Shown: in pieces, positions 17,332 to 25,600 of the stretch | Layout of the letters: each line of letters starts with the position of its first letter | Numbering within the stretch: the stretch's first letter is position 1 | DNA from: Oscillospiraceae bacterium | GTDB lineage: Bacteria; Bacillota_A; Clostridia; Oscillospirales; JAAYXM01 | Direction: 5' to 3' | Assembly: GCA_017532355.1 (NCBI GenBank) | Contig: JAFXJK010000042.1 | Coordinates: 1 to 31,619 of the forward strand | DNA: 31,619 nt | Made by a program: the position numbers and the translations under genes | The notes under the pieces: model-generated | Seen by the model: the letters and a program-made list of their open reading frames with translations, nothing else | The model's database searches: none | Told to the model about the DNA's origin: nothing

Positions 17332-17973
17332 ATGGCTACTTTAAATGTAAACCCCACGCGTATGGAGCTCAAAAAACTCAAAGCGCGCCTTAGTACCGCA
17401 CGCCGTGGACATAAGCTCTTAAAAGACAAACGTGATGAGCTTATGAAGAGGTTTCTTGACATCGTGCGCGAGAACAAAGCCTTGCGTGCTGAAGTGGAAA
17501 ATCTCCTTTCCGATGCAAACCGCGGCTTTGCGTCAGCCAGTGCCATTATGTCAAAGGCAAGTCTTACGCAGGCGCTTATGTGCCCGGTAAAGAGCGTGGA
17601 GATGAGCGTTTCATATAAGAATATAATGAGCGTCGAGGTGCCGTCTTTCGCGTTTGCCGAGAGCGACGGTAACAGCATTTACCCCTACGGCAGTGCTTTC
17701 GTTTCGGGCGAGCTTGACGATGCGGTTGACATGTATGCACGCGTGCTTCCGAGCCTTCTTCGCCTGGCAGAGGTTGAGAAAACGGCACAGCTTCTTGCGG
17801 CGGAGATTGAAAAAACACGCCGCCGCGTAAATGCGCTTGAGTATGTTATGATTCCCGACCTTGAAGAAACTATCAGGATGATAACAATGAAGCTTGACGA
17901 AAACGAGCGCGGAAACTTAACGCGTCTTATGAAGGTCAAGGATATGATGCTCAAGGAAAAATTTGCGAAATAA
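17332..17973 (+). CDS. ntpD: V-type ATPase central-axle subunit D
   Basis: Long antiparallel helical hairpin forming the rotating shaft inside A3B3. The 213-residue product has the invariant start NVNPTRMELKKLKARLSTARRGHKLLKDKRDEL, a globular middle, and the C-terminal helix RRVNALEYVMIPDLEETIRMITMKLDENERGNLTRLMKVK. It is the last ATPase gene. Only 18 nt separate its stop from the start of the ATP-grasp gene, and no hairpin terminator lies between, so the transcript probably runs on into the next four genes. Confidence 0.96.
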   Translation: MATLNVNPTRMELKKLKARLSTARRGHKLLKDKRDELMKRFLDIVRENKALRAEVENLLSDANRGFASASAIMSKASLTQALMCPVKSVEMSVSYKNIMSVEVPSFAFAESDGNSIYPYGSAFVSGELDDAVDMYARVLPSLLRLAEVEKTAQLLAAEIEKTRRRVNALEYVMIPDLEETIRMITMKLDENERGNLTRLMKVKDMMLKEKFAK

Positions 17974-17991
17974 CAAAAGGAGATGAGGGAA

Positions 17992-19185
17992 ATGAGTACG
18001 GCTATTGTTACAGATGTCAGATACTGTATGAGCCTTCCCGTTATCCGCGCACTCGGAAGAGAGGGCGTTCGGGTTATTTGTGTTGAACGAGAGGTCTGCG
18101 CGGACAGCGCAGCCCTCGGTTTCTATTCTAAGTATTCTTCAAAAAACGTAAAGCTTTCCGATCCTTCTGAGAACACGCAGCAGTTTCTCCGTGATATCAG
18201 AAAGCTTTCGGAAGAATGTCCTGAAAGACCTGTTATAATCCCCGTTGGGATAACAACTCTCCTTGCGCTTTGTGAAAACAGAGAAGAGGTCGAGGCTTTT
18301 GCCGATGTATCTCTTCCACCGCTTGCGTCAATCGAGCTTGCAAACGATAAGGCTCGCCTTATTCCGTTTGCAGAAAGTGTCGGTGTTTCCGTACCGCAGA
18401 CGACGTTTCAAAGAGACGGCGAAAGCGTAGAAGAACTCGCAGCGAGGATAAAATACCCGACTGTTATAAAGCTTGCGCGCGGTGAGATGTTCGGGCTTGC
18501 CCCCGAGGAGCGGTACGCAATAATCAAAACAAAAGAAGAATTTTCGGAAAAATTCCCTCGCTTTGCATCTTACGGCGAGAAAGTACTCGTTCAGCAGTAT
18601 ATAAGCGGCGATGGATACGGTGTCTCGGCTGTGTTTGGAAAGAATGGTGAGCCGCTTGAAGTTTTCTGCCATAGAAGAATCCGTGAGTATCCTGCGAGCG
18701 GAGGACCGTCTTCGTTCTGTGAAAGTGCCGAATTGCCGGAGCTATGCTCGGATGCAATCAAGCTTCTCCGCGCGCTTTCGTGGGAAGGAGTTGCAATGGT
18801 AGAGTTCAAGGGTAACCCGACAGACGGTTTCTATCTTATGGAGATTAACCCGCGTTTGTGGGGAAGCTCGGGGCTTGCTCCGAATTCGGGATGCAACATC
18901 CCGTACGCAATCTTCCGCGCGGCACGCGGTGAGACAGCGGAACATTTTGAAAATTTCGATCCGAAATACAAGGTCGGACACAAGATGCGCTTTTTGCTTC
19001 AGGACCTTCTTGCGTTCCCGTCTTACCTTAAAAAGAGCGACAATCGCCTTAAATATGCGCTGAAGTTCCTTACAGGACTTTTGAATCCGATGATTTCGGA
19101 CGGTGTTCTCGATATAAGAGATATAAGGTCGTCCGTTCAGTATTTGAAACAAGCACTTAAAAAGACAGACAGTATCGTGAGGTAG
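17992..19185 (+). CDS. ATP-grasp ligase of unknown substrate
   Basis: ATP-grasp enzymes activate a carboxylate as an acyl phosphate and join it to an amine or thiol. The 397-residue product has a Rossmann-like N-terminal domain (STAIVTDVRYCMSLPVIRAL...VRVICVE), a central ATP-grasp part with PTVIKLARGE and KVLVQQYISGDGYGVSAVF, and the Mg-binding residues E271 (MVEFKG) and E284/N286 in FYLMEINPRLWGS. It most resembles the group of predicted carboxylate-amine ligases that includes D-aspartate ligases and various glycan or small-molecule ligases, so the substrate cannot be named. ATG 17992 is preferred over ATG 17983 because AGGAG at 17978-17982 lies 9 nt upstream. No signal peptide. The C-terminal 80 residues are an extra helical segment. 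It heads a four-gene set trailing the ATPase operon. Confidence 0.85.
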   Translation: MSTAIVTDVRYCMSLPVIRALGREGVRVICVEREVCADSAALGFYSKYSSKNVKLSDPSENTQQFLRDIRKLSEECPERPVIIPVGITTLLALCENREEVEAFADVSLPPLASIELANDKARLIPFAESVGVSVPQTTFQRDGESVEELAARIKYPTVIKLARGEMFGLAPEERYAIIKTKEEFSEKFPRFASYGEKVLVQQYISGDGYGVSAVFGKNGEPLEVFCHRRIREYPASGGPSSFCESAELPELCSDAIKLLRALSWEGVAMVEFKGNPTDGFYLMEINPRLWGSSGLAPNSGCNIPYAIFRAARGETAEHFENFDPKYKVGHKMRFLLQDLLAFPSYLKKSDNRLKYALKFLTGLLNPMISDGVLDIRDIRSSVQYLKQALKKTDSIVR

Positions 19186-19191
19186 TTATGT

Positions 19192-19971
19192 ATGAAGTTT
19201 GACTTGCATGTACATACAACCGCATCTTCTGATTCGATTATGGAAACAGAAGAGCTCTATGCCGCCGCGGCAGCGCGTGGCATAGACGGTATTGCCGTAA
19301 CAAATCACGATGTCCTTGAAAAGGTGGAGAGCCGTGACGGAATATTCGTCATTCCTGCAATTGAGGTATCGACCGACGCGGGCCATATTCTTATCTACTT
19401 TGCAAAAGAAGATATCTGCAAGAAGCTGAGAAAAAACGAAAGAGGAGTTTTTCTCTTTTCGGAGGTGGTCCGCGAGGCGAGAGCGCAAGGCGCGCTCATT
19501 TTTGCGGCACACCCGTTCTCGCCTGAAATTCCGAGAGAGGATGCAGTGTGGGAAGCTCTTGACGGAGTTGAGCTTTTCAATTCAAGAATAGTCCACTCTC
19601 GTATTTTTGATGCAAACGAGAGAGCTCTCTCGCTCTGCAGAGAAAAAAAGCTCGCCTTTTCCGCAGGAAGCGATGCCCACTCGAAAGAAGAGGTGGGTGC
19701 TGCGTTTATCGAGCTCGATCTTACGCGTGACGATATGACCTCGCCTGATTTTGAAGAAAAGTTCAAGGCGGCGCTTCTCTCCCGAAAGGGTAAAGTTTTT
19801 GCAGGGTACAATGCGAGAAAAGTTGTGTTTTCCTGCAAGAGAAAATCATATTTAAAAAGAAAATTATACAAGAAGCTCATAAGAAGCTATCCTGTCTGCT
19901 TATACTTATGGCTTCGTGATATCATAAAAGGAAAAAAGAGGACAGGTTACATTGAGATTGGGGTGAAGTAA
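19192..19971 (+). CDS. PHP-domain metal-dependent phosphoesterase
   Basis: PHP (polymerase and histidinol phosphatase) domain, a trinuclear-metal phosphoesterase fold. The 259-residue product shows the metal ligands of the fold: H6 and H8 in DLHVHT, D14, H39-D40 in TNHD, E58 in PAIEVS, H65, H107 in FAAHPF, and D161-H163 in GSDAHS. The set is complete, so it should be active. Family members hydrolyse small phosphate esters such as nucleotide 3',5'-bisphosphates or sugar phosphates; the substrate here is unknown. The last 50 residues are very basic (KRKSYLKRKLYKKLI) with aromatic residues, an unusual tail that may contact membrane or nucleic acid. GAGG lies 9 nt before the ATG. Adjacent to the ATP-grasp and deacetylase genes (gaps 6 and 0 nt). 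Confidence 0.87.
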   Translation: MKFDLHVHTTASSDSIMETEELYAAAAARGIDGIAVTNHDVLEKVESRDGIFVIPAIEVSTDAGHILIYFAKEDICKKLRKNERGVFLFSEVVREARAQGALIFAAHPFSPEIPREDAVWEALDGVELFNSRIVHSRIFDANERALSLCREKKLAFSAGSDAHSKEEVGAAFIELDLTRDDMTSPDFEEKFKAALLSRKGKVFAGYNARKVVFSCKRKSYLKRKLYKKLIRSYPVCLYLWLRDIIKGKKRTGYIEIGVK

Positions 19972-21330
19972 ATGTTTTTATATGACCTTGCACGTCGCGC
20001 AAAGCACAAGCTTCGCGATTATAAAAAGAGCCGCGACTGCGCTTATATCACTCCCGTGCGTCGCATCGAGCGGGTTTACCCGATAAAAGGGGAAAGAATC
20101 TGTGCGATGACCTTTGACGACGGGCCGACAGTTGCTCTCACGAACCCGAAGGTATCCGAGCTTGGCCTTACGGAGTACCTTCTCGAGACGCTTGAGCGTT
20201 ACGGCGCGAAAGGAACGTTTGATGTTATTGGAACGACCCGTGAGAACTACCCCGACGAAGCAGGCGAGCACGGCTCCTTCTCGTGGGGAGGTGTAAAGTA
20301 TGACCATTACCCCGACATAAACCGAGATGAGGATGCAGGTGCAGTTGCGCATCCTGAGCTCATCGCAAGAATGATTTCGGGCGGCCATGAAATTTCAAAC
20401 CACGCATATCGCCACATCCTTTTTGGACATTTGAAGCTTGTTTACGGTGCACGTGCGCATTTTTCAAATATCCACGAGGTAGTCGGGGATATGATGAAGC
20501 TTGACAATTTGATTCTTGACGACCACAACGTCAAAATACGCCTGGCAAGACCGCCACATTACGTAGATAAAATCCCCGACGGAAAAACGTCGTACGATGC
20601 GTACAGATATGCAGGCTATAACTATATGGCGGCAAGCTTTGACGGCGGTGGCTGGCTTCCGTCCTGCGGAGACACCGACAAGGACGTCGAGGCAATGGTT
20701 GCGCCGCTTCGACGTGCGCTTGAAGAAAATCCCGATTCACTCAACGGTCAGATAATCTTCCAGAAGGATGGCTACAGCATGTCGCGCCACACGCCTGTCG
20801 CAGAGGCTCTGCCGCTTCAGCTTGAGCTCCTTTCAAAGTATGGGTATAAGGTCGTTACAGTGTCCGAGCTTCTCTCGCGCTCAGGCTTTGAGGACTGCGA
20901 GAATGAGGCTGCAACAGCACTTGCCGACGCAGGATACACGGTAGCGTATAAGAACAACACTCTTCAGCCTGAACGTGAGCTTACTTTTGGAGAGCTTGTT
21001 GCGATGTGCACACCGCCCGATAAGGTGAGAGAGACATATTGTGCATACGTCGATTCGAAGTACAGCACGGAAGGTCTTGATGTTTCTTCCGCAAAACGCT
21101 ACGGAATCACGGAAAAGCATCCGTATTTTATCGCGTTCTGCGTAGCAATGAGTATGGGGCTTTTAGATTGCGAGAATAGGACAAAGCTTTCATACAAAAC
21201 TGTTGTCACGGGAAAGATTTTCTCGGACTTTATGAAAATACTTGCTCCCGAATATGAGTTTACGATTTCATCGGATAAGCTTCACAGAGGAGACGTGTTT
21301 GCCCATATACGCGCGGCACTTTTAAAATAG
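19972..21330 (+). CDS. NodB-type polysaccharide deacetylase-like protein with extra C-terminal domain
   Basis: Carbohydrate esterase family 4-like enzyme, expected to remove N- or O-acetyl groups using a metal bound by one Asp and two His. The 452-residue product shows motif 1 TFDDGPT (47-53), motif 2 in SNHAYRH (H144, H148), and motif 3 RPPHY (193-197), all plausible for activity. The distance between motifs 1 and 2 is enlarged by an insertion (about 95-125) rich in His, Asp and aromatic residues. Residues about 295-452 form a separate domain of three helix-like units with starts such as LTFGELVAMC, LSYKTVV and LHRGDVFAHI, faintly like S-layer-homology repeats. There is no signal peptide or membrane segment; the N-terminus is short and basic, so it appears cytosolic, unlike peptidoglycan deacetylases. 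The ATG abuts the PHP stop. Confidence 0.85.
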   Translation: MFLYDLARRAKHKLRDYKKSRDCAYITPVRRIERVYPIKGERICAMTFDDGPTVALTNPKVSELGLTEYLLETLERYGAKGTFDVIGTTRENYPDEAGEHGSFSWGGVKYDHYPDINRDEDAGAVAHPELIARMISGGHEISNHAYRHILFGHLKLVYGARAHFSNIHEVVGDMMKLDNLILDDHNVKIRLARPPHYVDKIPDGKTSYDAYRYAGYNYMAASFDGGGWLPSCGDTDKDVEAMVAPLRRALEENPDSLNGQIIFQKDGYSMSRHTPVAEALPLQLELLSKYGYKVVTVSELLSRSGFEDCENEAATALADAGYTVAYKNNTLQPERELTFGELVAMCTPPDKVRETYCAYVDSKYSTEGLDVSSAKRYGITEKHPYFIAFCVAMSMGLLDCENRTKLSYKTVVTGKIFSDFMKILAPEYEFTISSDKLHRGDVFAHIRAALLK

Positions 21331-21344
21331 AAAGAGTGATAATT

Positions 21345-22568
21345 ATGACAGACATAAGAGAAAAACTTAATTTGAACATTGAGTCACCGTATTGGGATGA
21401 AGCTTATGCAAAAGCTATTGAAGATGACGGTATCCCCGAATGGATGACGGAAAAATACCTGCGTGAGCTTCAGGAGGAAACAGGACTTATTCCTGACATA
21501 CTGGATATTCTTATCACTGCGATTCCGTATGTGTGCGAGGTACCTGAGCTTCTTCTCCTTGCAAAAACGCTCTATAACATACTGGCTTTAAAAAAGTCTG
21601 CAAGCGAGGCGTTTCCGAAGTATGAGCAGATAAAAGCTCCTGAGGGAGTCGAAAATCCGATAGGCTATGACCTTGTCGCGGCGTTTCCGATAATTGCACA
21701 CCTTCGCCCGTCGAGAAACGAGCTCCTCAGCCGTGGTGTAGATGAAGATATTGTAAAGGCAAGTCTTATACACGCAAACGGATGGTTGAGAGATACTATA
21801 AAGCTTGAAGGAAAGCCGACCACAACCACCACATACTTTATGCTTCAAAGAGTTTTTCTTTACGTAAATCAGCTGTTTATCGGGCGTCTTCGCTTTGAGC
21901 TTCACGAAAACTCGAACCGCCCCAGTAAGGTTTTCAAAAATAAAAACGGCGATTTGAAGGTGCTTATGTGCAACTGTACTCTTCACAGAAGCGGATATAT
22001 CCTCGGCTCGGGAGGATGCAATGACGCGGAGGGCTCGTACGATGCGGATTTCGTTGAGACGGAAACTACATACGAGGGTTATGCAGTAGGTGAGGAGAGC
22101 CACGTTGCGGAAAAGACGAGGACCGTCCTTCAGAAAAGCGAATGGACGCCTGTTTTTGTTCCGGGAGATACAGTGCTCAAGGTTCATATCTCTCCGGGAC
22201 CGGGATTTACGAAAGAGGCTTGCGACGCTGCTTTTGCAAGAGCTCGAGAAGTTTTGACACGTTGCTATCCCGAATACGACTTCAAGGGATTTGTAACCTG
22301 CTGCTGGATGCTCTCGCCCGTACACCGTGAGATATTGAAGCCTGAGTCAAATATCATAAGCTTTCAAAACAGATTCAAGGTTTTCCCCGCAGAAAATAAA
22401 GCGCTTGACGTATATCAGTACGTCTATAAGCTTTATCCTAAGTCAGTTGAAGAGGTCGATTTTGCATCTCTTCCTGAGGAAAACTCAATGCAGCGCGGCG
22501 TAAAGAAGATGGGACTTGAAGGAAAGTTTGTTCAGGAGTGCAACGGCTTTATCCCATATAATGAATAG
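21345..22568 (+). CDS. GNAT-like acyltransferase domain protein (NAT_N/GNAT_C type)
   Basis: Two-domain protein of 407 residues. The N-terminal half (to about 150) is helical. The C-terminal part resembles the GNAT-like acyltransferase family often annotated only as acyltransferase domain-containing protein, recognisable from LKVHISPGPGFTKEACDAAFARARE, then FVTCCWMLSP, then ESNIISFQNRFKVFP. Such proteins are thought to transfer an acyl group to an amine or hydroxyl, but few have known substrates. ATG 21345 is chosen over GTG 21336 because GAGTGA at 21334-21339 sits 5 nt upstream of the ATG. It is the last gene before the strong terminator at 22570-22605. The family call is from pattern memory and needs a profile search (Pfam NAT_N, GNAT_C) to confirm. 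Confidence 0.65.
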   Translation: MTDIREKLNLNIESPYWDEAYAKAIEDDGIPEWMTEKYLRELQEETGLIPDILDILITAIPYVCEVPELLLLAKTLYNILALKKSASEAFPKYEQIKAPEGVENPIGYDLVAAFPIIAHLRPSRNELLSRGVDEDIVKASLIHANGWLRDTIKLEGKPTTTTTYFMLQRVFLYVNQLFIGRLRFELHENSNRPSKVFKNKNGDLKVLMCNCTLHRSGYILGSGGCNDAEGSYDADFVETETTYEGYAVGEESHVAEKTRTVLQKSEWTPVFVPGDTVLKVHISPGPGFTKEACDAAFARAREVLTRCYPEYDFKGFVTCCWMLSPVHREILKPESNIISFQNRFKVFPAENKALDVYQYVYKLYPKSVEEVDFASLPEENSMQRGVKKMGLEGKFVQECNGFIPYNE

Positions 22569-22569
22569 T

Positions 22570-22605
22570 AAAAACTCCGAAGGTTAAAGACCTTCGGAGT
22601 TTTTT
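22570..22605. terminator. Bidirectional terminator between the acyltransferase and addA
   Basis: CTCCGAAGG (22575-22583) pairs with CCTTCGGAG (22591-22599) around a 7-nt loop; flanking A and T runs extend the stem to about 14 bp and give a U tract in both directions. It starts 1 nt after the acyltransferase stop and overlaps the addA stop codon, so it ends both convergent transcripts. Confidence 0.93.
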
Positions 22606-25600
22606 ATACTTCAATATACTTTCCGTGCGGAACGAGGTAGAGAATGAGACGTTTTGCCTCTTTTCCTGTCATTTCGAAGAGCGCACGGCGGTAAGCGTGA
22701 AGCTGTTCTTTGTATTTTTCAAGAAGCTCGCCCTCGGGGGGATTGCGGTCTGTCTTGAAATCGACTATCGTGATTTCACCGTTCTTTTCAAAATATAGGT
22801 CAATAACGCCCTGAAGAAGAATTTTCTCGTCTGAAAGCTTGGCTTCGTCAAGAAGCTCATCGGCAGGGAGAAGAACAGAGAACTTAAACTCTCGATTGAG
22901 CTTATCCGCATCTTCCATAGCACGTCCGACGTCGGAGGAGAGGAAGGTTGTAATATGCTGGGGAGAGATGCTCTCAACCTGTGCCCCGGTAAGAAATTTT
23001 CTGTTATACAGGCGCAAGAGCTCATCTGCGACACCTTCAGCAGTATGACATTTTGAAAAATCAACAAACTGCATCGCCATGTGGAGTGCCGTTCCGCGTT
23101 CGGCAGGGGATAGTGATTTTTCCTGCATAAAGGAAGGCCGAGACGGACGCTTTCGCAGTATCTGCACCTCTTTTTGTTTTATTGAGCCAAGCTTTGTCGC
23201 GGTGAGCTTCGAGGGGGTCGTGGTAGCAAGTGTGTGGGAATAGAGGTTTGTGGGAAGCGTCATCTCGCGACGGATTTGTTCCGATGTCGCGCTTTCTGAC
23301 TCCTCATTGCGGCTTGCTATCTCGACGGACGGGAGAATATATGCACAAACGTCGAAGCTATTATCCTCTACGTTCTCTGTTTTAAAGAGAGGCTCTCCTG
23401 CTTTTGTCCGGAGAAGCGGAATAAGAAACCAGAGAGAGGCATCGTTGCGACGTGCGAGGTTTACAGCGTCGAGTGCAGGGTATGGGTTTTGCGCCATAAC
23501 ATCTGCAAGCTTCTTTTCCGTGTTATCGCGAGATGCAGTTATAAACATCTTTTCTCTCGCACGGGTAAGCGCAACGTATAAAAGTCTCATCTCCTCGCTC
23601 TTTTGCTCGGAGAGAATTTTTCTGCGTATTGCCTCACGCATAAGAGTTGTATGATGGCACATTGTAATCTCGTCCTTGAGCTTTGTGCCGATGCCGAGCT
23701 CCGGATGAATAAGCACGGAGCTTTTGATATCCTCAAGGTTGAAGCTGCGGATAACATTTCCGACAAAAACTATCGGGAACTCAAGACCTTTGGATTTGTG
23801 CATTGTCATTATCGTGACGGAATTCTGAGTGTGCGCCTTCGGAAGAGCAATATCACCGTCGTTTTCGATAAGATTTGCAATGTGGGATATGAACTTATAA
23901 AGTCCCGAATATCCAAGTGATTCGAACTCTTCGGCACATTTATAGAATTCAAGGAGATTTTGTTGTCTCTCTTTTCCGTAGGGAAGCGCACCGAACATAC
24001 CGAGTGCGTTTGTGCGGTTATAAATCTCCCATATAAGAGAGCTTGCGCTCATTCCTCGTGCAAGCGAGCGAAGTGTGCGGAGAGTGGTGAGAAAGTCACG
24101 GCATTTCTCTGCGGACTTAGTTTCGCGCTTTGCAAGCTTCTCCATGGAGTTTATGAAACAACCTTCGCGTTCACGGCGTATTTCGCACAAATCATCGGCA
24201 GAGAAAGCGAACATCGGGGATTTAAGCGCCGCGATGAGAGGAATATCAGCTGTCGGATTATCGATAACCGAGAGGAGCGAAACGACTGCGCTCACCTCAC
24301 TCTTTCGGAGAAGCCCGTCAGGCTTCGGAGAGACAAACGGAACGCCGAGAGCCGTAAATTCTCGCTCGTACGCTTCTGCCGCTGTTGCGGCAGAACGCAG
24401 AAGAACTGCAAAATCACCGTATCGGCACGGACGAAGTCCCTCGTCTTTGTCATTTATCATAAAGCCTGACCGGACAAGCTCTGCGATTTTTGTTGCAGTA
24501 AAGCGTGCCTCGGCTTCGACTCCCTTTTCTTCACCCTTCTGGTAGTCAACAAGGCAGAATTCGGTCCGCATCCCGGAGAGCTCGGGGATATTGTCACGCG
24601 GATGGAGAAAATGGTCTTCCGTATAGTCAACGCCGCCAAGCTTTTCGGTCATAATGCGCGAGAAGAGCCCGTTCGCGGTGGTGAGAATTTCGTTTCTCGA
24701 GCGGAAGTTCTGCGAAAGGGTTATAACTCTCGGTTCGTCACTGCGTGCCTCACAAAGCCGCTTGAAGGTTTTATACTTTTTCATGAATATGGAAGGGTCT
24801 GCAAGACGGAAGCCGTAGATTGACTGCTTGACGTCGCCGACCATAACAATATTCTTTTCGTCTCTTGAAACTGCGCGGAAGATAACATCCTGAATTATGT
24901 TGCTGTCCTGGAACTCATCAAGGAGAATTTCCGAAAACAGCCCTGCAAGCTCGCGTCCCGTATCGCTCGGAGCAACCGTATCGGACTCTTCGTCGTATCC
25001 GTCGATAAGAAGCTTTATGCAAAGATGCTCAAGGTCGGAATAGTCAAGAACTCCGCGGCGGAGCTTTTCTTTTTCAAAGCGGAGCGTGAGCTCTGCCGTA
25101 AGGCTTGTGAGCGAGCGTACAATGGGCGAAAGAGCGCGGATTTCCGAAAGGAGAGTAGAGCTCTCTGCCTGCATAAGGCTCTCGGGAATGCTTTTCATAT
25201 CTTCACGGATAATTTTAAACAGAGCGCTTATCCTGTCGGGGAGAGTTTTGTCTTCAAGCTTTCTCGAAGAGGGAAGACGTCCAAGCTCAAATGAAGAGAC
25301 CTTTTTAAAGAGCTCGTCCCAATCATCTGCGTAAAGTGCGCGTATACTTGAGAGTGCTTCGGTCAATGCGTCGTGATACACTTCGGAGGTATCTGCATAT
25401 CTGTCAGCATCGGCAAGAAGAGCCGAGACTGATTTTTCGCTTGAATCGATGATGTTCTTTACCTCTGCGAGCATTTCCTTTCCCCACGGGGTTTCGGAGA
25501 TATCCGAGATGTTTTCCGTGTCGTATGCTTTGCAGCAAGCATCAAGCCACTTTTCGGGATACGGGTGGCTTCTGCTTTTTTTATAAAGCTCAAGCACCGA

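Noticed and set aside
21588..22325. 245-codon open frame on the - strand within the acyltransferase gene
   Set aside because: Antisense shadow; the + strand frame has ribosome site, operon position and family-like motifs, while this one has none.
24075..24545. 156-codon + strand open frame inside addA
   Set aside because: Antisense to the conserved helicase part of addA; serine- and arginine-rich composition typical of an opposite-strand frame.
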